Below are positions 60,788-64,000 of a DNA stretch of 64,000 bases, one piece after another. This DNA comes from Cristatella mucedo (Eukaryota; Bryozoa; Phylactolaemata; Cristatellidae). The stretch lies in the NCBI GenBank assembly GCA_009760855.2, contig WPIO01000109.1, forward strand, positions 345,001 to 409,000, in the 5' to 3' direction. The notes under the pieces are model-generated. The model had not been told where the DNA came from and ran no database searches. It worked only from the letters and a program-made list of their open reading frames with translations. The translations under genes were made by a program, and so were the position numbers. The stretch's first letter is position 1; every line of letters starts with the position of its first letter.

Positions 60788-61070
60788 GTCCGTCGTGAGC
60801 GGCCACATCTCATCACTTCTCGCCGACTTGTACAGGCTTCCAGTCAAGCGGCGCATCGACTTCCGAGGCTTTGTCACTTACTTTCTGGTCCCTTCATTCT
60901 CTGGCTCCAGCCTACTTATCAAATGAGCTCCCCCCCACCGTGCTAAGCATTGCACCACTCGTTTTCAGAATCTAACCCTTTATCTATACCTCGTACGAAA
61001 GTCAAATCCTTAGAAAACCATGCTTTCACTTCGTATGCTCCCAAAATTCCGACCGGTGTTACCACGGTAG
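60788..61070 (+). pseudogene. LINE-A C-terminal coding fragment
   Basis: Encodes, with breaks, 'HLITSRRLVQASSQAAHRLP' and matches 'LLADLYRLPVKRRIDF', then 'SLAPAYLSNELPPTV' and 'SYAPKIP'. It lacks the tail. Confidence 0.75.
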
Positions 61071-61555
61071 AACCACTCGAGCCTCGCTAGGAGGCCAGGA
61101 GGGCTGAGCTAAAACAGCGGCTGGCTAGCAGCACTGCGAACGCTCGTGGGCGTGGGAGCCAATGGCTGTCAACCGACGGCACTGGCGAGCCAGATGAAAG
61201 GTAGAATTTATCTCAAGGCGGCGCCACGCGACAGCAGGCTTTCATGAAACCCGCCTCCTGGCGGCGGCGCCTCCGATAAACCGCCCGGTCGACGGGCTGG
61301 CTTATCGCGGTCTACCGAGCCGCCGCCTTAGCCGCCAAGAGCTGCCGCCCGCTTCGTCTGGCTGCAGCTCTTGGCGAGCCCCGGCGTTTTTAATCTGACG
61401 AGATTGACTAAGCTAAGCTCGGCGGATGTGCGTTCGGTATGTACGAACCTGCTATTTCGATTCAATACAAGCGATTAGCCTCGCTGTATCACCTTTCAGC
61501 ATGTCCCCGGCTGCAAGGTGCGGGACGAAGCTGAGTGCACAACCTCCCTGGGGTT
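61071..61555. other. Unassigned GC-rich sequence
   Basis: No gene recognised. Confidence 0.3.
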
Positions 61556-61558
61556 ACG

Positions 61559-61559
<1 letters not shown>

Positions 61560-61599
<40 letters not shown>

Positions 61600-61602
61600 A
61601 GC
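61560..61602. repeat. (CGG)n microsatellite
   Basis: About 14 CGG triplets on the plus strand. Confidence 0.96.
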
Positions 61603-61721
61603 CTCTGACCTTGACCGAGGAAGAAAGCCCCGAGCTGTCCGAGCCCGAAATGTAGCGATGGTAAAATTCGGGCCTGCCCAGACAGTTATTCTGCATCCGC
61701 ATTGACCTGTGAATGTGTGAT

Positions 61722-62335
61722 ATTTCGTTTCGACTTGTGTAACTCAAGTGCTTGCTGGCCTACCGGCGTGGGTAATTAGGCGCTTATAGTTGGCGCCAAA
61801 CTCTGCAGCTAGGCTTGTCGGTCGTGGGCGTCGAAGTTGCCGAACCACGCCAGTGCTCGCCGACCTGCACTGGCTCCCAGTCAAGCAGACTTCAAGGTTC
61901 TCCACCACTCATGGTTAGGTCCCTTTGGTCACTGGCGCCAGCCTGCCTATCAGAACTAATTACCCATCAATCCATGGGCAGCGTATCCCGCTTTTCTGAC
62001 TCAAACCCTTTGGAGACCGTGCCTGCAGTTCGTATGCTCCCAAAGCCTGGAACTCACTCCCGACTGACGTCACGACGTCGAAGAAATTTAAAAAGAAGCT
62101 TAAAACACACTTGCTTCTCAAAGCATTCGGTGAGTCCTAGTGAGTTTTCTTTGTGTGCTTGTTCGTGCTGACACTATGCATACTATTGCTAATCATTTTT
62201 AAATGTTGACGCCCTGCATTTTACTGCTGACCGCGTTTTGCTCGTTGACATGTGGATGTTACCACCAACCATTCGACAAAGCTTTCTTTACAGCTTCTTA
62301 AGTGCCGAGACAGAGATTCGCGAGCAAATGTATTA
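61722..62335 (+). pseudogene. LINE-A C-terminal coding end and 3' segment
   Basis: From 'TTCGTTTCGACTTGTGTAAC' through CCGACCTGCACTGGCTCCCA (LHWLPVK block) and AAGCCTGGAACTCACTCCCG to TTAAAAAGAAGCTTAAAACA, then the untranslated segment. Many indels. Confidence 0.78.
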
Positions 62336-62339
62336 TTGT

Positions 62340-63035
62340 TGTTTTTATTGTAAATGTCGGTCCCCAGGGGTGTCGAGTGGGCGCGTTCGACACGTTTACC
62401 CTTGTACGATCAGCTCGTCACGAGTCACGCATTGCCTGGGCAGATTTCTGAAAATGCAATCACTCGCGAGAGCAGCAGGTCGCCAAACAAACATCAGGTG
62501 GCGCTCTGAGCTAGCTCGAGAGCAGAAGGCTCGGCCGAGAGTTCTTCGCCGAAGCCACTGCTGCTGCCGCCGCACACTCGTCTAGCGTCCGCCATTAGAC
62601 CATTAGAATCCGCTTGTTGAACGCCACTGAAACGCCGTCAAATGTTCGTCAATCGGCAGCAATTGATTGATTGACTCGCAGTGCGAGTGGCGTCGAAATC
62701 TGGGACGCTCACTTCGGCACTACTGAATATGAATGGCAAAATGGTTCATCTTGAGCTAATCCTCGCCTCAAAGTGCTTCGCCGGAACTTCGCTCTAAAGA
62801 TACGCTAATGCAGCATCGCCTTGCCGTCGCCAGCATGCGTCGGCTATCCGCCTGAGCGCCTGCCCGGCTTTGCTGCTACGTTTTCCGCAGCCATCGGCCA
62901 TACACTCCCACTTCACCGGTCGCGATTAGGGAACCTTTTACTCACACGTTCGCCCGTGCGGTGGAGCTTCTAGGGCCATCCCGCTTGTGCCGATCGCACC
63001 GATCGTGCTTAGCTCGACGTGAGCGGAAGTGCGAT
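62340..63035. other. Unassigned sequence
   Basis: No gene or known repeat recognised. Confidence 0.3.
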
Positions 63036-63040
63036 TCGTC

Positions 63041-63071
63041 TCCCGCCGGCGTCGGCTCGACGCCGGCGGGA
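63041..63071. repeat. Perfect inverted repeat, 14-bp arms
   Basis: Arms TCCCGCCGGCGTCG and CGACGCCGGCGGGA, loop GCT. Confidence 0.93.
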
Positions 63072-63199
63072 AACGCTCGAAAAATGCATCGCTGGAGCAC
63101 TAACTTGCGTCCGGACTTTCCTCAAAGGCACGACTCTCTCTCTCTCTCTCTCTCCCCTTCCCTCTGTCTCTCCAGGCATTCGTGCAGCGAGGAGGAATT

Positions 63200-63315
63200 G
63201 GTACCTGGTGACTCGGCTGACGATAGACGACTGCCACCATTGGCAGCTCGTTGTCGGATGAACTCAAAACAGTAAGTTCGAAGGACTGCTTCGATGGGAC
63301 TGCAAAGGGCTTGAA
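63200..63315 (-). repeat. Dispersed repeat R4, copy 2
   Basis: The minus strand reads LRTYCFEFIRQRAANGG then SRLSSAESPGTN, related to copy 1 at 21.84-21.96 kb. A short CT run lies just before it (63127-63155). Confidence 0.5.
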
Positions 63316-63319
63316 ATGG

Positions 63320-64000
63320 AAGCATGGCTTACGAGACCGGGCAGCATTTGTCAGCAGGCGAGAAGTGGCGGAGAGCGGTTGGCTGTAAGAGAGAGCGGTT
63401 GGCTGTAAGTCTAGCTGAGGGACAGCTGAGCGGAGGGTGCTTACTTGACCCCTCGACAGCGGATGCGCAGCTAGTGATAATATACGACGAGAGCGGCGTA
63501 GCTAGGACGAAGCCACAGGGGCCAGACCTCAGCCTTTCCAAAAAGGCAGCAAGTTCAAGAAGGGAGGGAAAGTCGGACGGCTCGCACGACTGATACGCCC
63601 CAACAGGTCAGTCCAAGGGGTGAGCCAAGGTCTCCCTTCCCCCATACCAAACCCCTCTCAACCATCCGAGGTGTAAGATCACGCCCCAATGGGTTGGCTC
63701 AAGACACCCAACGGTCGGGTGGTAGTGTTGAGCGAACCTCAAAACTTTCGGCATCGGGTGGTAGGAGAAGTGGTGGTGACAGTCAAGATATAGTTAAGTA
63801 CAGGTGCACGTGGCTCAGGGTGGTCGATCGGCACAGTCTCGCCAAAGGGGGTTGTAAAATGGCGCAGGCTTAATGATAACTATGATTATCACTAATTTGT
63901 ATAGCATCATAAGATGACAGAATCTAAGCGATGTGCATTCTCTAGAAATGTAGAATGTTAGCTGTTGGTGGTAATTAGCAAGCACAGTAACTGCACTTAT
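63320..64000. other. Unassigned sequence to window end
   Basis: 63590-63860 looks like a transcribed-repeat 3' region (AAAGGGGGTTGTAAAATGGC, 'GCAGGCTTAATGATAA') but I cannot place it. A weak SINE-A-like tail, 'TTGTATAGCATCATAAGATG', is at about 63897. Confidence 0.3.

Overview
This window is animal (metazoan) nuclear DNA. The evidence is a multi-exon gene with GT-AG introns that encodes a secreted modular protein of metazoan type (thrombospondin type-1, TSPN/laminin-G and EGF modules), together with many decayed LINE and tRNA-derived SINE copies, a hAT relic, abundant GA/CT microsatellites and several minisatellites. There is no bacterial-style gene packing. The species cannot be read from the sequence; an invertebrate seems most likely, but that is inference.

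Layout. From 1 to 32 kb the DNA is almost all repeats. It holds LINE-A (L2/CR1-like) and LINE-B relics, SINE-A and SINE-B copies, a dead hAT transposase (3.72-4.71 kb), an 11-bp minisatellite of about 80 units (6.35-7.24 kb), a decayed satellite of about 177-bp period whose left half lies inverted to its right half (8.85-10.87 kb), and a minus-strand LINE-A split by two SINEs and by about 0.9 kb of foreign DNA (18.2-21.3 kb). One isolated coiled-coil-like exon candidate lies at 7666-7800. From 32.69 to 49.44 kb, on the minus strand, is the only gene I can reconstruct: 13 coding exons whose splice phases all agree, giving 783 codons. Its order is signal peptide, a domain resembling the neuregulin N-terminal domain, TSP1, TSPN/LamG, acidic linker, TSP1, then seven EGF modules. 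A CpG-rich block covers its first exon and runs upstream to about 57 kb. From 54 to 64 kb the window returns to LINE/SINE debris.

How it fits together. The 783-residue protein should be secreted and act in the extracellular matrix or as a ligand; both TSP1 modules and two EGF modules carry O-fucosylation motifs. Its 5' half is spread over about 11 kb with introns full of microsatellites and transposon remains, while its seven EGF exons sit in about 2 kb, one module per phase 1-1 exon. The transposons form two LINE/SINE systems; SINE-A has a 3' tail matching LINE-A, which suggests it was mobilised by LINE-A. Most long open frames elsewhere are products of low-complexity CT/GA or CpG-rich DNA and are not annotated as genes.
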